64,000 nt of DNA from Roseovarius bejariae (GTDB taxonomy: Bacteria; Pseudomonadota; Alphaproteobacteria; Rhodobacterales; Rhodobacteraceae): the NCBI RefSeq assembly GCF_009669325.1, contig NZ_SZWE01000001.1, forward strand, positions 682,402 to 746,401. The letters are read 5' to 3'. Below are positions 26,582-37,784 of this stretch, in pieces (positions within the stretch are counted from its first letter, which is position 1; each line of letters opens with the position of its first letter). The translations under genes and the position numbers were made by a program. The notes beneath the pieces were generated by a model. It did not search any database and was not told the origin of the DNA. It saw nothing but the letters and a program-made list of their open reading frames with translations.

Positions 26582-27924
26582 TATAGCAGGGCGTCCTTGT
26601 CGAGGCCCAGCTTGACGATCTTCTCGTTCAGCGTGCGCCGCCCGATGCCCAGCGCCTCGGCGGCATCATCCATGCGTCCCTGATGGGCGGTGATGGCGCG
26701 GGCGATCATGTCGCGTTCCAGCGCGGCAACGGCGGTGCGCAGGCTTTCGGGCAGGTCCGTGGGGTGCTGTCCGGGCGTGATCGCCTCGGCGATGGAACCC
26801 GCCCCCTGCCGCGCCGCCAGCAGGCGCCGCTCGGCCACGCTGCGCAGTTCGCGCACGTTGCCGGGCCAGTCGTGGGCCAGCAGGGCCGCCATGTCCTCGG
26901 CGGTGATCTCGGGCGGGGGAACCTCGTAGACCTGCGCCATCTGGTGCAGGAAGTGCATCAGCAGCGGGTGCAGGTCGTCGCGGCGGTCGCGCAGGGGCGG
27001 CAGGTGCAGCGCGAAGGTATTGAGGCGATAATAGAGGTCTTCACGAAAGCGCCCTTCGGCGACCGCGGTCTCGACATCCTCGTTGGTGGCCGAGATCACC
27101 CGAAGCCTGACCGGCACCGGCGCGGAGCCGCCTTCGGGCGTCACGGCCCCTTCCTCCAGCACCCGCAGGAAGCGCGCCTGCACATCCGGCGGGCAGGCGC
27201 AGACCTCATCGAGGAAAAGCGTTCCGCCGTCGGCTTGCAGGATGCGGCCATCGGGGCCGTCCGTGGTGCCGAACATCTCGGCGGCGAACCCCTCGGGTGA
27301 CAGAAGCGCGCAGTTCACGGCCACGAAGGGCCGGTCGGACAGCGGGCCGATGTCATGCAGCGCGCGCGCCACCAGATCCTTGCCGGTGCCGGTCTCGCCC
27401 AGGATCAGGACCGGCGCGGGGGTTTCGGCCAGCCCCAGGATATCGCGGCGCAGGGCACGTACGGCGGGGGTGTCGCCGATCAGCACCCGATCAAGCCCCG
27501 ACAGTTCCAACAGCCGCGCGCGCAGGCGGGCATTGCCCCGGCGCATCCGGTTCTGATCGGCGGCGTGGCGCAGGATCGACAACAGGCGGCGCGGTTCATA
27601 GGGCTTTTCGACAAAGGAATAGGCCCCGCTTTGCATCGCCTCGACCGCCATGGGAATGTCCCCATGGGCGGAGATCAGCACGAGGGGAATGTCGCTTTGC
27701 GGTGTCAGGTCGCGCAGCAGGTCGAGCCCCGACATACCCGGCATCCGCACATCCGAGAGGATCACATCGGCCTCGAATGTCTCAAGGGCATTGGCCACGC
27801 GTTCGGCGCGGGGCACGTCCATCACCCGCCATCCCCCGGCCTCCAGCAGATCGACCAGCGATTGGCGCATGCCCTTGTCGTCCTCGACGACAAGCACGCG
27901 CAGGGCTGGATCTTCGGGGGTCAT
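26581..27924 (-). CDS. dctD: DctD-type response regulator lacking the GAFTGA loop
   Basis: A 447-residue NtrC-family regulator. The receiver domain spans ~8-122 with phospho-acceptor Asp58 (ILSDVRMPG) and the switch Lys (VEKPYEP). An AAA+ domain has Walker A GETGTGKD at 176-183 and Walker B GGTLFLDE at 233-240. A Fis-type helix-turn-helix lies at the end (MDDAAEALGIGRRTLNEKIVKLGL). Between MFG and the Walker B strand the sequence is only TTDGPDGRILQADGG, so the sigma-54-contacting GAFTGA loop is absent. It pairs with dctB, overlapping by 4 nt. Confidence 0.92.
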   Translation of the reverse strand: MTPEDPALRVLVVEDDKGMRQSLVDLLEAGGWRVMDVPRAERVANALETFEADVILSDVRMPGMSGLDLLRDLTPQSDIPLVLISAHGDIPMAVEAMQSGAYSFVEKPYEPRRLLSILRHAADQNRMRRGNARLRARLLELSGLDRVLIGDTPAVRALRRDILGLAETPAPVLILGETGTGKDLVARALHDIGPLSDRPFVAVNCALLSPEGFAAEMFGTTDGPDGRILQADGGTLFLDEVCACPPDVQARFLRVLEEGAVTPEGGSAPVPVRLRVISATNEDVETAVAEGRFREDLYYRLNTFALHLPPLRDRRDDLHPLLMHFLHQMAQVYEVPPPEITAEDMAALLAHDWPGNVRELRSVAERRLLAARQGAGSIAEAITPGQHPTDLPESLRTAVAALERDMIARAITAHQGRMDDAAEALGIGRRTLNEKIVKLGLDKDALL

Positions 27925-29708
27925 TGTGCGGCCACCTCCCTTTTGCTGATGCGGGCCTCGGGCAAGGGAAGCACCATGCGGAACACCGCCCCGCCATCGG
28001 CGCGGTTCCGGGCCTCAAGCCGCCCGCCGTGATCCTCAAGAATGCCCGAGGAAATGGCAAGGCCAAGGCCCATCCCCTGCCCGCTTTCGCGCGTGGTGAC
28101 GAAGGGTTCGCGCAATTCGCTCAGCGTGGCATCGCCAAGGCCGTGCCCGGTGTCGGCCACCTCGACCCAGACCGAGGTATCGTCCTGCCCCATACGGATG
28201 GAAAGCACCGCTGCCTGTGTTTCGTCCATGGCATCCAGCGCGTTGCGCATCAGGTTGGTCAGCACCTGTTCGATCCGAAGTTTCGCACCGCGCGCCATCA
28301 TCGGTGTATGCGGCGGGTCATAGGCCACCTCGACCTCACCGGCGGCAAGGCTGGGCGACATGAGGTCCAGCACCGCCGTGACGCAATCGCGCAAATCAAT
28401 GTCTTCGAAGACTTCCCCATCGGAGCGGGCAAAGAACTTGAGTTGCCGTGTGATACCCTCCATCCGCTCTACCAACCCGCCGATGATCCCCGCCAGACCG
28501 CTGTCGCGGCCGGTCATTTCGGCGGCGGCCAGATGGTTGCGCATGGCCGCGATGGGTTGTCCCAACTCGTGGGTGACCGAGGCCGAAAGCTGCCCCAGAG
28601 CGGCAAGGCGGCTGGCGCGGCCCAGTTCCTCGCGGGTTTCTTCAAGGCGGCGTTCGGCGCGGCGGCGGTCTTCGATCTCGCGCGCGAGGGCCGCGTTGGC
28701 CCGCCGAAGGGCTTCCTCCTCTTCCTCCGAGCGGCGCAGGGCCGCACCCAGACGCTGGCCACGTTGATAAAGCGCGAAGAGCAACGCGATGGCGGCCAGC
28801 CCGATCACCGCCCCTGAGGCCAGCGACGCACGTGTCACCGCGCGGTCGTCCGAGGCGAGATAATGCAGCCGCCAGCCGTGCGGCAGGTCGTCACTGACCC
28901 GGTGGAGCCGCTCGGCCCCGTCGATCCGGGCGCGCGCCTTTTCTGGGCTTGCCGACCAATTCAGCGGATCGAGCGATTGGCCGGGAAACTGTCGTGCCTT
29001 CGCGATCTGGTCACGCTCGGCTTGGGTCAGGGGATCGAGGCTCCGGTATCGCCAGTCGGCGTCGGAGGCCAGAAGCACCACGTCCTGCCGGTTGGCAAGG
29101 AAAACCTGTTCGCCTGCGTCGCGCCAGCTTTGCTCGAAGGTGCCAAGGCTGATCTTGAGGGCCACGACGCCGATCACCGTGCCGGTCTCGTCGCGGACCG
29201 GGTCGGCGATGAAATATCCCGGCAGGCCGGTTGTCGCGCCGATGCCGTAGAAGGTACCGCGTGCGCCGGTCAGGGCCTGTTGGAAATAGGGGCGGAAGCC
29301 GTAATTCTCGCCCACGAAGCTGTTTGGCAGACCGGCATTCGAGGCGGCGATGGTTGTACCGCCGGGGCGCATCAGGAAAATCGCATCAAGGCCAGCGGCG
29401 GCGGCGAAATCGGCCAGCCGGGCATTGAGGGCGGGCGTCGCGGCGGCGTCGAGTGCGCGGATCACGAAGGGATCGACGGAAAGGACCTGAGTGAGGTGTT
29501 CGAAACGTTCAAGTTCGGCCAGGACCGTGGAACGGTAGAGCGACAAACGCGCCTCGGCGCGCTGCACTTCCTCGGACACGAAATACTTGTAGGAGGCGAT
29601 CCATGCCGCACTGCTGAGGGCCGCGACGAAGGCCAGCATTAGGACCGTCCCCAGACGGCTGCGCAGGCGCGGGGGGCGCCTGTGCGGTGGTGGGGTCTGG
29701 GCCGTCAT
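27921..29708 (-). CDS. dctB: DctB-type sensor histidine kinase
   Basis: A 595-residue membrane kinase. One helix near residues 20-40 and a second near 295-315 flank a ~250-residue periplasmic double-PAS-like sensor (GRGTxFYGIGATTGLPGYF-like region, with ARGTFYGIG here). A coiled coil leads to the HisKA motif ASVTHELGQPIAAMRNHL, and the ATPase domain has N, G1 and G2 boxes (NLMRNALDAM, ADTGHGLG, GQGMGLGLAISSGI). It senses an external carboxylate and phosphorylates the coupled DctD. It starts 61 nt after the second TRAP large permease. Confidence 0.93.
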   Translation of the reverse strand: MTAQTPPPHRRPPRLRSRLGTVLMLAFVAALSSAAWIASYKYFVSEEVQRAEARLSLYRSTVLAELERFEHLTQVLSVDPFVIRALDAAATPALNARLADFAAAAGLDAIFLMRPGGTTIAASNAGLPNSFVGENYGFRPYFQQALTGARGTFYGIGATTGLPGYFIADPVRDETGTVIGVVALKISLGTFEQSWRDAGEQVFLANRQDVVLLASDADWRYRSLDPLTQAERDQIAKARQFPGQSLDPLNWSASPEKARARIDGAERLHRVSDDLPHGWRLHYLASDDRAVTRASLASGAVIGLAAIALLFALYQRGQRLGAALRRSEEEEEALRRANAALAREIEDRRRAERRLEETREELGRASRLAALGQLSASVTHELGQPIAAMRNHLAAAEMTGRDSGLAGIIGGLVERMEGITRQLKFFARSDGEVFEDIDLRDCVTAVLDLMSPSLAAGEVEVAYDPPHTPMMARGAKLRIEQVLTNLMRNALDAMDETQAAVLSIRMGQDDTSVWVEVADTGHGLGDATLSELREPFVTTRESGQGMGLGLAISSGILEDHGGRLEARNRADGGAVFRMVLPLPEARISKREVAAQ

Positions 29709-29769
29709 GTGGTGCGCTCCGGGGTCATCGGGCCACATTAGGCGCAGGCCACGTGGTTATACAAGGTGG

Positions 29770-31320
29770 CTAGAACATCACCCCGGGCAGCCATGTGGCC
29801 AGCGCCGGCCAGAGCCAGACCAGCGTCACCCCGATGGCCTGTAGCACGATGAAGGGCATGACACCGCGGTAGATATGGCCGGTGGTGACCTCCTCGGGGG
29901 CGGCGCCGCGCAGGTAGAACAGCGAAAAGCCGAAAGGCGGTGTCAGGAAGGAGGTTTGCAGGTTGATCGCAAGGATGATGCCCAGCCAGACCGGATCGTG
30001 CCCCAGAAGGATCAGCGTGGGGGTGACCAGCGGCAGGACAATCACCGAGATTTCCACGAAATCGAGGAAGAACCCCATGAAAAAGACGATCACCATGGTC
30101 ACCAGAAGCGCGCCGGTCGCGCCGCCCGGCAGGTTTTCCAGCCAATACGCCACCCGCTCTTCCCCGCCGAGGCCGATGAAGACGAGGCTGAACATCCCCG
30201 CCGCGAGGATCGTGGCAAAGATCATGGCGGTCATGGTCATGGTCGAGGTCACGGCCTCGTGCACCACCTTTTCGCGCAGCACGTTGCGCAGGGCGGCCAG
30301 AAGGCCGATCACGCCGATCGCCGCAAGCGCGATATAGGCCGCGCCCGCCGCGTAGGAGCCGGCCCCGAGATCGCCGCGTTGCAAGCGCACCGGGAAAATC
30401 CCCGCCGCCACCGCCAGCAGGATCAGCGCCGCGGCGGAGGCGACGATAACACGGCGATAGCGGCCAAGGCGCGCGCCCGCCATCAAAAGCGCGCCCACCG
30501 CGCCCACCGCCGCCGCCTCGGTCGGGGTGGCAAGCCCGCCGAGGATCGAGCCCAGCACCGCGAAGATCAGCAGGACCGGCGGCACGATGGCACCCAGCAC
30601 CTCGGAACGGGCGGGTTTCGGCAGGCTGGCATCGGCAGGCGGCATATCCTGCGGGCGCAGGGCGCCGCGGGCCAGCACGTAAATCAGGTAAAGCGAGACA
30701 AGCACGAGGCCGGGGATCAGGGCGGCGGCAAAGAATTGCCCCACCGACAGGGCCTCGACCGCGAATTTGCCCTGTTCGTACTGCGCCTGTTGATAGGCGT
30801 TCGACATCACGTCGGCGAGGATGATCAGCAGGGTCGAGGGCGGGATGATCTGGCCCAGCGTCCCGGCGGTGCAGACGATGCCCGAGGCGACACGCGGATC
30901 GTATCCCGCTCGCAGCATGGTAGGCAGGGCGATCATTCCCATGGCGACCACGGTGGCGCCCACGATCCCCGTGGAGGCCGCCAGAAGCGCACCGACAAGG
31001 ACGACGGAAATGCCAAGTCCGCCGCGCAACTGCCCGAATGTGCGGCCCATGGTATCGAGCAACTCTTCGGCGATGCGGCTTTTTTCCAGAAGCGCGCCCA
31101 TCAGGACGAACAGCGGAATGGCGATCAGAACCTGGTTTGAAATAAGGCCGAAGACACGTTGCCCGAAGGCCCCCAGAAGCGAGATGTCCATCACCCCCGC
31201 AAGCCACCCCACATAGGCAAAGATCACCGCCACACCGGCGATGCTGAAGGCGACGGGAAAGCCCGAAAGGATCGCCACGACAAGGGCGGCGAACATCAGA
31301 AGGTCGAGATGGGCGCTCAT
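29770..31320 (-). CDS. dctM: TRAP transporter large permease (system 2, hut-linked)
   Basis: A 516-residue DctM with about 14 hydrophobic segments; an insertion near residues 300-340 makes it longer than system 1. Conserved motifs include IPLFVLMGALLEKS, ASTGIVGATVVAMGMIALPTM, GTLGQIIPPSTLLIILADV and LQTSFLTPPFGFSLFYLRG. The start at 31320 overlaps the dctQ stop as ATGA. The gene is part of the run that begins with hutI, so its substrate may be an imidazole carboxylate. Confidence 0.92.
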   Translation of the reverse strand: MSAHLDLLMFAALVVAILSGFPVAFSIAGVAVIFAYVGWLAGVMDISLLGAFGQRVFGLISNQVLIAIPLFVLMGALLEKSRIAEELLDTMGRTFGQLRGGLGISVVLVGALLAASTGIVGATVVAMGMIALPTMLRAGYDPRVASGIVCTAGTLGQIIPPSTLLIILADVMSNAYQQAQYEQGKFAVEALSVGQFFAAALIPGLVLVSLYLIYVLARGALRPQDMPPADASLPKPARSEVLGAIVPPVLLIFAVLGSILGGLATPTEAAAVGAVGALLMAGARLGRYRRVIVASAAALILLAVAAGIFPVRLQRGDLGAGSYAAGAAYIALAAIGVIGLLAALRNVLREKVVHEAVTSTMTMTAMIFATILAAGMFSLVFIGLGGEERVAYWLENLPGGATGALLVTMVIVFFMGFFLDFVEISVIVLPLVTPTLILLGHDPVWLGIILAINLQTSFLTPPFGFSLFYLRGAAPEEVTTGHIYRGVMPFIVLQAIGVTLVWLWPALATWLPGVMF

Positions 31321-31814
31321 GCGCTGTCCTTTCCGGCCAGAAGGCGCAACAGGATGGCCAGCGATTGCAGCGCCACCAGAAGGCAAAACAGCGGGATAAG
31401 CGATTTCAGCAGGAAGACCGCCTCGATCCCGCCCACGGATATCGGCCCCTCAAGGATTTTCCACGAATTGCGCACCGAGGGCCATGACCACCAGGCCAGC
31501 GCCGCCATGGCGGGCAGGAGCAGGACAAGATGCCCGGAGATGTCGATGCGGCGGCGGGTTGCGGGGCTGGCCTTGGCATAGAAGATGTCGACGCGGACGT
31601 GTTTGTCCACCAGCAGGGTAAAGCCCGCCGCAAGCATGAACAGGGTGGCGTGCAGGTACAAAACGCTTTCCTGCACCCAGATCGAGTTGACGCCAAAGAC
31701 ATAGCGCCCGATCACGATTCCGAACTGGATCAGCACCATGGCCAGCACCAGCCAGCGCAGGCCCATGGCGACCGCGCGGTTGAGCGCGTCGATATACCCG
31801 GCAAAACGCAGCAT
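31317..31814 (-). CDS. dctQ: TRAP transporter small permease (system 2)
   Basis: A 165-residue DctQ subunit with four helices and the conserved segment RYVFGVNSIWVQESVLYLHATLFMLAAGFTLLVDKHVRVDIFY. Its stop overlaps the dctM start, and its start lies 61 nt after dctP, a gap filled by a perfect stem-loop. Confidence 0.9.
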   Translation of the reverse strand: MLRFAGYIDALNRAVAMGLRWLVLAMVLIQFGIVIGRYVFGVNSIWVQESVLYLHATLFMLAAGFTLLVDKHVRVDIFYAKASPATRRRIDISGHLVLLLPAMAALAWWSWPSVRNSWKILEGPISVGGIEAVFLLKSLIPLFCLLVALQSLAILLRLLAGKDSA

Positions 31815-31840
31815 CCTGTCCCTCTTTCCGGTCCGGTGTT

Positions 31841-31868
31841 GTACGCGCGGGGGCCTTCCCGCGCGTAC
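31841..31868 (-). promoter_or_regulatory. Intercistronic stem-loop between dctP and dctQ (system 2)
   Basis: Perfect 11-bp arms GTACGCGCGGG / CCCGCGCGTAC with loop GGCCTT, 7 nt after the dctP stop codon. There is no T-run, which favours a 3' RNA-stability or partial attenuation element over a true terminator. Confidence 0.65.
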
Positions 31869-31875
31869 CCTTTGC

Positions 31876-32961
31876 TTAGTAGCCCATCACATGGGCGCGG
31901 GCGTTCATCTGCCCGTTGTCGGCATAGGTCATATAGCCCCCGACGCTGTCGCGATAGGCCACGAAGCTTTCGGTGATGCGGCGGACAAGCTCATCCTCGT
32001 CCTGGCGCAGCTCGTCGATCACCTCGGCGGCGGCGCTGCCCATGGCGTCGATCACCTCCTGCGGGAACTTCTTGACCTGAACGCCGTCCTCTTTCACCAG
32101 CTTGGCAAGCGCGGCGGCGTGTTTGGTCGTGTACTCGGTCCAGACCGGGTTGTAGAGGCTCTCGCAGGCCAGCGTGACCACCTGTTGCAGGTCCTCGGGC
32201 AGGTTGGCGAAGACCTCGGCGTTGACGCCGCATTCCTCGGCCGAGGAGGGCTCGCCCACACCGGGCCAGTAGTAGTTTTTCGCGACCTGCTGATAGCCCA
32301 GCGCGCTGTCGGTCCATGGGCCGATGAATTCGCCCGCGTCCAAGGCGCCGGTTTGCAGGGCCTGGAACATGGCGGGGCCGCTCATGGCCTCGGCGGCCAT
32401 GCCCAGCTTGGCGCACATTTCCGAAGCAAGGCCGGTGGTGCGGAACTTGAGGCCCTTGAGATCCTCGACCGAATTGATCTCGTTGCGGAACCAGCCGCCC
32501 CATTGCGGGCCGGAGTTGCCGCAGAGGAAGGGCTTGATGCCGAAGCGGCCATACATCTCGTCGTAAAGCGCCTGACCGCCACCGTGGTAGAGCCAGCCGA
32601 CCTGTTCATCGGCGCGCAGGCCGAAGGGTTGCGAGCCGAACAGCAGGATGCCCTTGGATTTCGAGCCCCAGTAGGCGGGCACGGCATGGTAAAGCTCGGC
32701 CGTGCCTTCGCTGACCGCGTCAAAGACGCCCTTGCCCGGCACCAGTTCGCCGGCGGCGAACAGCTTGACCTCGATCCGCCCGCCCGACAGCGTGGTGATC
32801 CGGTCGGCCAGCATTTGCGCCGCAACCCCCGGCCCCGGCAGGTTCTTGGGCCATGCGGTGACCATCTTCCATTGCTGCACGTCCTGCGCGATGGCCGGGG
32901 TCGCGAGGGGCGCCGCCGCGGCACCGACGGCCGCCGTTGTCATGAATTTCCGTCTGTCCAT
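31876..32961 (-). CDS. dctP: TRAP transporter substrate-binding protein (system 2), Tat-type signal
   Basis: A 361-residue binding protein of the TakP/2-oxo-acid subgroup. The ATG at 32961 begins MDRRKFMTTAAVGAAAAPLA, a twin-arginine-like signal ending at AIAQ. Mature features include WKMVTAWPKNLPGPGVAAQMLADRI and WFRNEINSVEDLKGLKFRTTGLASEM, with the conserved Arg for a carboxylate. GGGAG precedes the start. It lies only 29 nt after hutU, implying co-transcription with histidine catabolism. Confidence 0.92.
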   Translation of the reverse strand: MDRRKFMTTAAVGAAAAPLATPAIAQDVQQWKMVTAWPKNLPGPGVAAQMLADRITTLSGGRIEVKLFAAGELVPGKGVFDAVSEGTAELYHAVPAYWGSKSKGILLFGSQPFGLRADEQVGWLYHGGGQALYDEMYGRFGIKPFLCGNSGPQWGGWFRNEINSVEDLKGLKFRTTGLASEMCAKLGMAAEAMSGPAMFQALQTGALDAGEFIGPWTDSALGYQQVAKNYYWPGVGEPSSAEECGVNAEVFANLPEDLQQVVTLACESLYNPVWTEYTTKHAAALAKLVKEDGVQVKKFPQEVIDAMGSAAAEVIDELRQDEDELVRRITESFVAYRDSVGGYMTYADNGQMNARAHVMGY

Positions 32962-32990
32962 GGTCTTACTCCCTTGGTTGGTTGGCTTGG

Positions 32991-34664
<1,674 letters not shown>

Positions 34665-34678
34665 GTCGTTCGTCTCCC

Positions 34679-35824
34679 TCAATGCGCCAGCAGATGGCCG
34701 GCAATGATGTTGCGTTGAATTTCGGATGAGCCCTCGTAGATGCGCATGATCCGCAAATCGCGGGTGATACGCTCGACTGGGAAATCGCGGGTGTAGCCAT
34801 AGCCGCCGTGGATTTGCAGGGCGGTGTCGGCCACCCGGTCGGCGGCCTCGCTGGCGGTGAGCTTGGCCATGGCGGCGGCCTCGCTGAAGCGGGTGCCCAG
34901 ATCGCGTTGCCGGGCGGCTTCCAGTGCCGAGAGCCGCGCCCCCTGCATATCAAGCGCCATATCGGCCAGCATCCAGCGGATGCCCTGTTTCTCGCTCAGG
35001 GCCTCGCCACCAATCACCCGGTCCCTGGCATAGGTCTTGGCCGCATCCAGTGCCGCCTGTGCCATGCCGATACATTGCGCGGCCACCTCGACGCGGCCAT
35101 TGTCGAGCACCTTCATCGCGGTCTTGAAGCCCTGCCCCTCGGCGCCCAGAAGGGCATCACCGGGCAAATAGCAATCAAGGTTCAGGGTAAAGACATGCCC
35201 GCCCTTGAGGCCCATTGTCCGCTCGGGCGGCCCCGGCTCGAACCCCGGTGTGCCCTTTGGCAGCAAAAAGGCGCTGATGCCCCGGTGCGCCGCCGCTGGA
35301 TCGGTGACGGCATAGACCACCACCAGATCCGCAACCCCACCGTTCGAGATGAAGCACTTGGTCCCTTTCAGGCGCCAGCCATCGCCCTCGCGGGTGGCGC
35401 GGGTTTTCATATCCGCCGGGTCGCTGCCTGCGGTGGGTTCGGTCAGGGCAAACGCGCCCAGCACCTCGCCGGTGGCAGCCTTGGGCAGCCAATGCGCCTT
35501 TTGCGCCTCGGTTCCGCCGATCAGGATGGAATCGGTGGCAAGGTAATGCGCCGTCAGCGCCGATGCGGTCGAGCCACAGCCGCTGGCCACGATCTCGACC
35601 GCCCGCAAAAGCGCCGCCGCCGAGACCCCGGCCCCGTCGTAGTCCTCGGGCAGGTTCGCGCCCAGCATTCCGGCCTCGGCCAGAACACCCAGTTGGTCAT
35701 GCACGAACCGGGATGTTTCATCCACCTGCGCCGCCTTCGGGGCGATCTGTTCGGCCACGATCCGCTCCAAAAGATCGCAAAACAGGCGTTCTTCCTCGCT
35801 CAGCATATGAAACAGGCCCGTCAT
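34679..35824 (-). CDS. Acyl-CoA dehydrogenase embedded in the hut operon
   Basis: A 381-residue FAD-dependent dehydrogenase that introduces a 2,3-double bond in an acyl-CoA. It has signature 1 [11 protein letters not shown] (residues ~126-135) and signature 2 [35 protein letters not shown]. The catalytic base is Glu364 of IYEGS, as in short-chain/isobutyryl-CoA enzymes. Its start overlaps the CoA-transferase stop (ATGA). Substrate unknown; its position directly before hutU suggests imidazolepropionyl-CoA to urocanyl-CoA. Confidence 0.9.
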   Translation of the reverse strand: MTGLFHMLSEEERLFCDLLERIVAEQIAPKAAQVDETSRFVHDQLGVLAEAGMLGANLPEDYDGAGVSAAALLRAVEIVASGCGSTASALTAHYLATDSILIGGTEAQKAHWLPKAATGEVLGAFALTEPTAGSDPADMKTRATREGDGWRLKGTKCFISNGGVADLVVVYAVTDPAAAHRGISAFLLPKGTPGFEPGPPERTMGLKGGHVFTLNLDCYLPGDALLGAEGQGFKTAMKVLDNGRVEVAAQCIGMAQAALDAAKTYARDRVIGGEALSEKQGIRWMLADMALDMQGARLSALEAARQRDLGTRFSEAAAMAKLTASEAADRVADTALQIHGGYGYTRDFPVERITRDLRIMRIYEGSSEIQRNIIAGHLLAH

Positions 35825-36987
35825 GCCACCACTCCCTTGTCCTTCAAGGCGGCCAGTGCCGCATCGTCCACGCCACAGAATTGCGACAGTATCTCGCCTG
35901 CATCATTGCCCAGACCGGGCGCGCCCGTATCCGCCACGGGCTTGCCCCCGTCGAACCAGACGGGTTGCCCAACCATCGGGCGGGGCCCGGGCCGGACCAG
36001 TTCGCGGGCCTCGGCCTGTGCGCTGCTGCTGGCTTGTGCGATGTCCCAGATGGGCGCGCTTGGCAGCTGAGCCTCGGCCAGTGCCACCATCGCCTCTTCG
36101 GTGCTGCGCGCGCGGCTCCAGCCCTCGATCAGGGTGCGCAATTCGGGTTCATGGGCAGTGCGGGCCTCATCCGTGGCAAAGCGCGCCTCGTCCGGCAGGC
36201 CCGGATGCCCGATCAACTCGGACAGCCGCGCGAATTGCGCGGGCGTCAGCACGGCGATCACCACCTGCCCGTCGGCGGTATCGAAACAGCCAAAGGGCGT
36301 GGACAGCGGATGGCGGTTGCCCACCCGCTGCGGGGTCTGCCCGGCATAGAGATGCAAGGCATGGCTGGTGGTCAGCAGGGAATACAGCGCGTCGTACATC
36401 GCGATATCCAGAACCGCGCCCCTGCCGGTGCGCGCCTTGTGTACCAGCGCGGCCAGTATCCCCCAACTTCCGAACAACCCGCCCATCAGGTCGGCGATCG
36501 ACTCGCCGGTTTTCAGGGGTGCGCCGCCCTCTTCGCCGGTGGCGGCCATCAGGCCAGACATGGCTTGTACCACCAGATCGTAGGCGGGCAGGTCGCGAAA
36601 CGGCCCGGTCTGCCCGAACCCCGAGACACGGGCATAGATCAGGCCGGGGTTGTCGTGGCGCAACTCCTCGGGGCCGAGGCCGATTTTCTCGGCCACACCG
36701 GGGCGGAAGTTTTCGACGACCACGTCACAGCCCGCCGCGATCCGGCGTGCCAGCGCCAGCCCTTCGGCATCCTTGAGGTTCAGGGCGATGCTTTTCTTGC
36801 CGCGATTGTTGAGGGAAAACAGCGCGCTTTCGCCGTCGAGAAACGGGCCGATGTGGCGGTAATCATCGCCGCGCTGCGGTTCAAGCTTGATGACCTCGGC
36901 CCCCAGATCGGCCAACAGGGAGGTGCAGTAAGGCCCCGCCAACACGCGGGTCAGGTCCAGCACCCGGATTTGATCGAGCGGTTTCAT
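35821..36987 (-). CDS. Family III (CaiB/BaiF) CoA-transferase embedded in the hut operon
   Basis: A 388-residue CoA-transferase that moves CoA between carboxylic acids through an aspartyl anhydride. The N-terminus [29 protein letters not shown] is diagnostic, and the catalytic Asp is residue 166 in [11 protein letters not shown]. It overlaps hutG upstream (ATGA at 36984-36987) and the acyl-CoA dehydrogenase downstream, so all three are translationally coupled. By analogy with CaiB/CaiA it would activate the dehydrogenase's substrate with CoA recycled from the product. Confidence 0.92.
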   Translation of the reverse strand: MKPLDQIRVLDLTRVLAGPYCTSLLADLGAEVIKLEPQRGDDYRHIGPFLDGESALFSLNNRGKKSIALNLKDAEGLALARRIAAGCDVVVENFRPGVAEKIGLGPEELRHDNPGLIYARVSGFGQTGPFRDLPAYDLVVQAMSGLMAATGEEGGAPLKTGESIADLMGGLFGSWGILAALVHKARTGRGAVLDIAMYDALYSLLTTSHALHLYAGQTPQRVGNRHPLSTPFGCFDTADGQVVIAVLTPAQFARLSELIGHPGLPDEARFATDEARTAHEPELRTLIEGWSRARSTEEAMVALAEAQLPSAPIWDIAQASSSAQAEARELVRPGPRPMVGQPVWFDGGKPVADTGAPGLGNDAGEILSQFCGVDDAALAALKDKGVVA

Positions 36988-37784
36988 AGCTGCCCCTTTC
37001 GCGCCAGTGCGTCGAGCCGGGAGAGGATATCGGCCAGATGCCCGCGCAGGCGTTCGGCCTTGTCGTCGTCATAGGGCCATGGGGCCGCTTCCGCCGTCAG
37101 GTAGGTGGATTGCGCCAGTTCCATCTGGATGGCATGCACCCCGTCGCTTGGGCGGCCATAGTGGCGCGTGGTCCAGCCGCCCTTGAAGCGACCGTTGAGA
37201 ATGCTGGTATAGCCCTGCGCCGCCTCGCAGACCTGGCGGACCTCGGATTCCACCGCTGCGGCACAAGTGGTGCCATTGTTGGTGCCGATGTTGAAATCGG
37301 GCAGCGTGCCGTCGAACAGGAACGGTATTTCAGAGCGGATCGAATGGCAGTCGTACAGCACGGCGAAACCATGCCGCGCCTTGACGCGCTCAAGTTCGGC
37401 GCTCAGCGCCGCGTGATAGGGCGCGTGATAGGCCAGCCGCCGCCGTTCGGTTTCCGCCGCGTCGGGCGCCTGCCCCTCATGATAAATCGGGTGCCCGTCG
37501 AAATCGGTGACGGGGCAAAGCCCGGTGGTGTTCTGCCCGGGATAAAGGCTGATGCCTGCGGGGTCGCGGTTCACGTCGATGGCGTAGCGGTGAATACGGG
37601 TGCGAACCGAGGTCACCCCCTCCAGCAGACCCTCGTAGAGGTCATGGATGTGCCAATCGGTATCGGCCAGCGCGCGGCCCCCGTCGTTGAGCGCATCGTC
37701 GAGTCCGTCGGGCAGTTCGGTGCCGGTATGCGGCAGGCCCAGAACGACAGGGCTGTCGCCCCGGGTGATCTCAAGGAAACTCAT
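36984..37784 (-). CDS. hutG: N-formylglutamate deformylase
   Basis: A 266-residue metalloamidase that hydrolyses N-formyl-L-glutamate to glutamate and formate, the last step of the five-step histidine pathway. It shows [25 protein letters not shown] and [14 protein letters not shown], with His/Asp metal-ligand candidates. This enzyme works together with HutF, which is encoded divergently. It overlaps hutH by 4 nt. Confidence 0.95.
   Translation of the reverse strand: MSFLEITRGDSPVVLGLPHTGTELPDGLDDALNDGGRALADTDWHIHDLYEGLLEGVTSVRTRIHRYAIDVNRDPAGISLYPGQNTTGLCPVTDFDGHPIYHEGQAPDAAETERRRLAYHAPYHAALSAELERVKARHGFAVLYDCHSIRSEIPFLFDGTLPDFNIGTNNGTTCAAAVESEVRQVCEAAQGYTSILNGRFKGGWTTRHYGRPSDGVHAIQMELAQSTYLTAEAAPWPYDDDKAERLRGHLADILSRLDALARKGQL

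Noticed and set aside
29738..31207. 489-codon minus-strand frame overlapping the system 2 dctM gene
   Set aside because: It is read in a different frame of the same strand as dctM and gives an Arg/Gly/Ala-rich sequence with no family features. The dctM frame has all the TRAP motifs.
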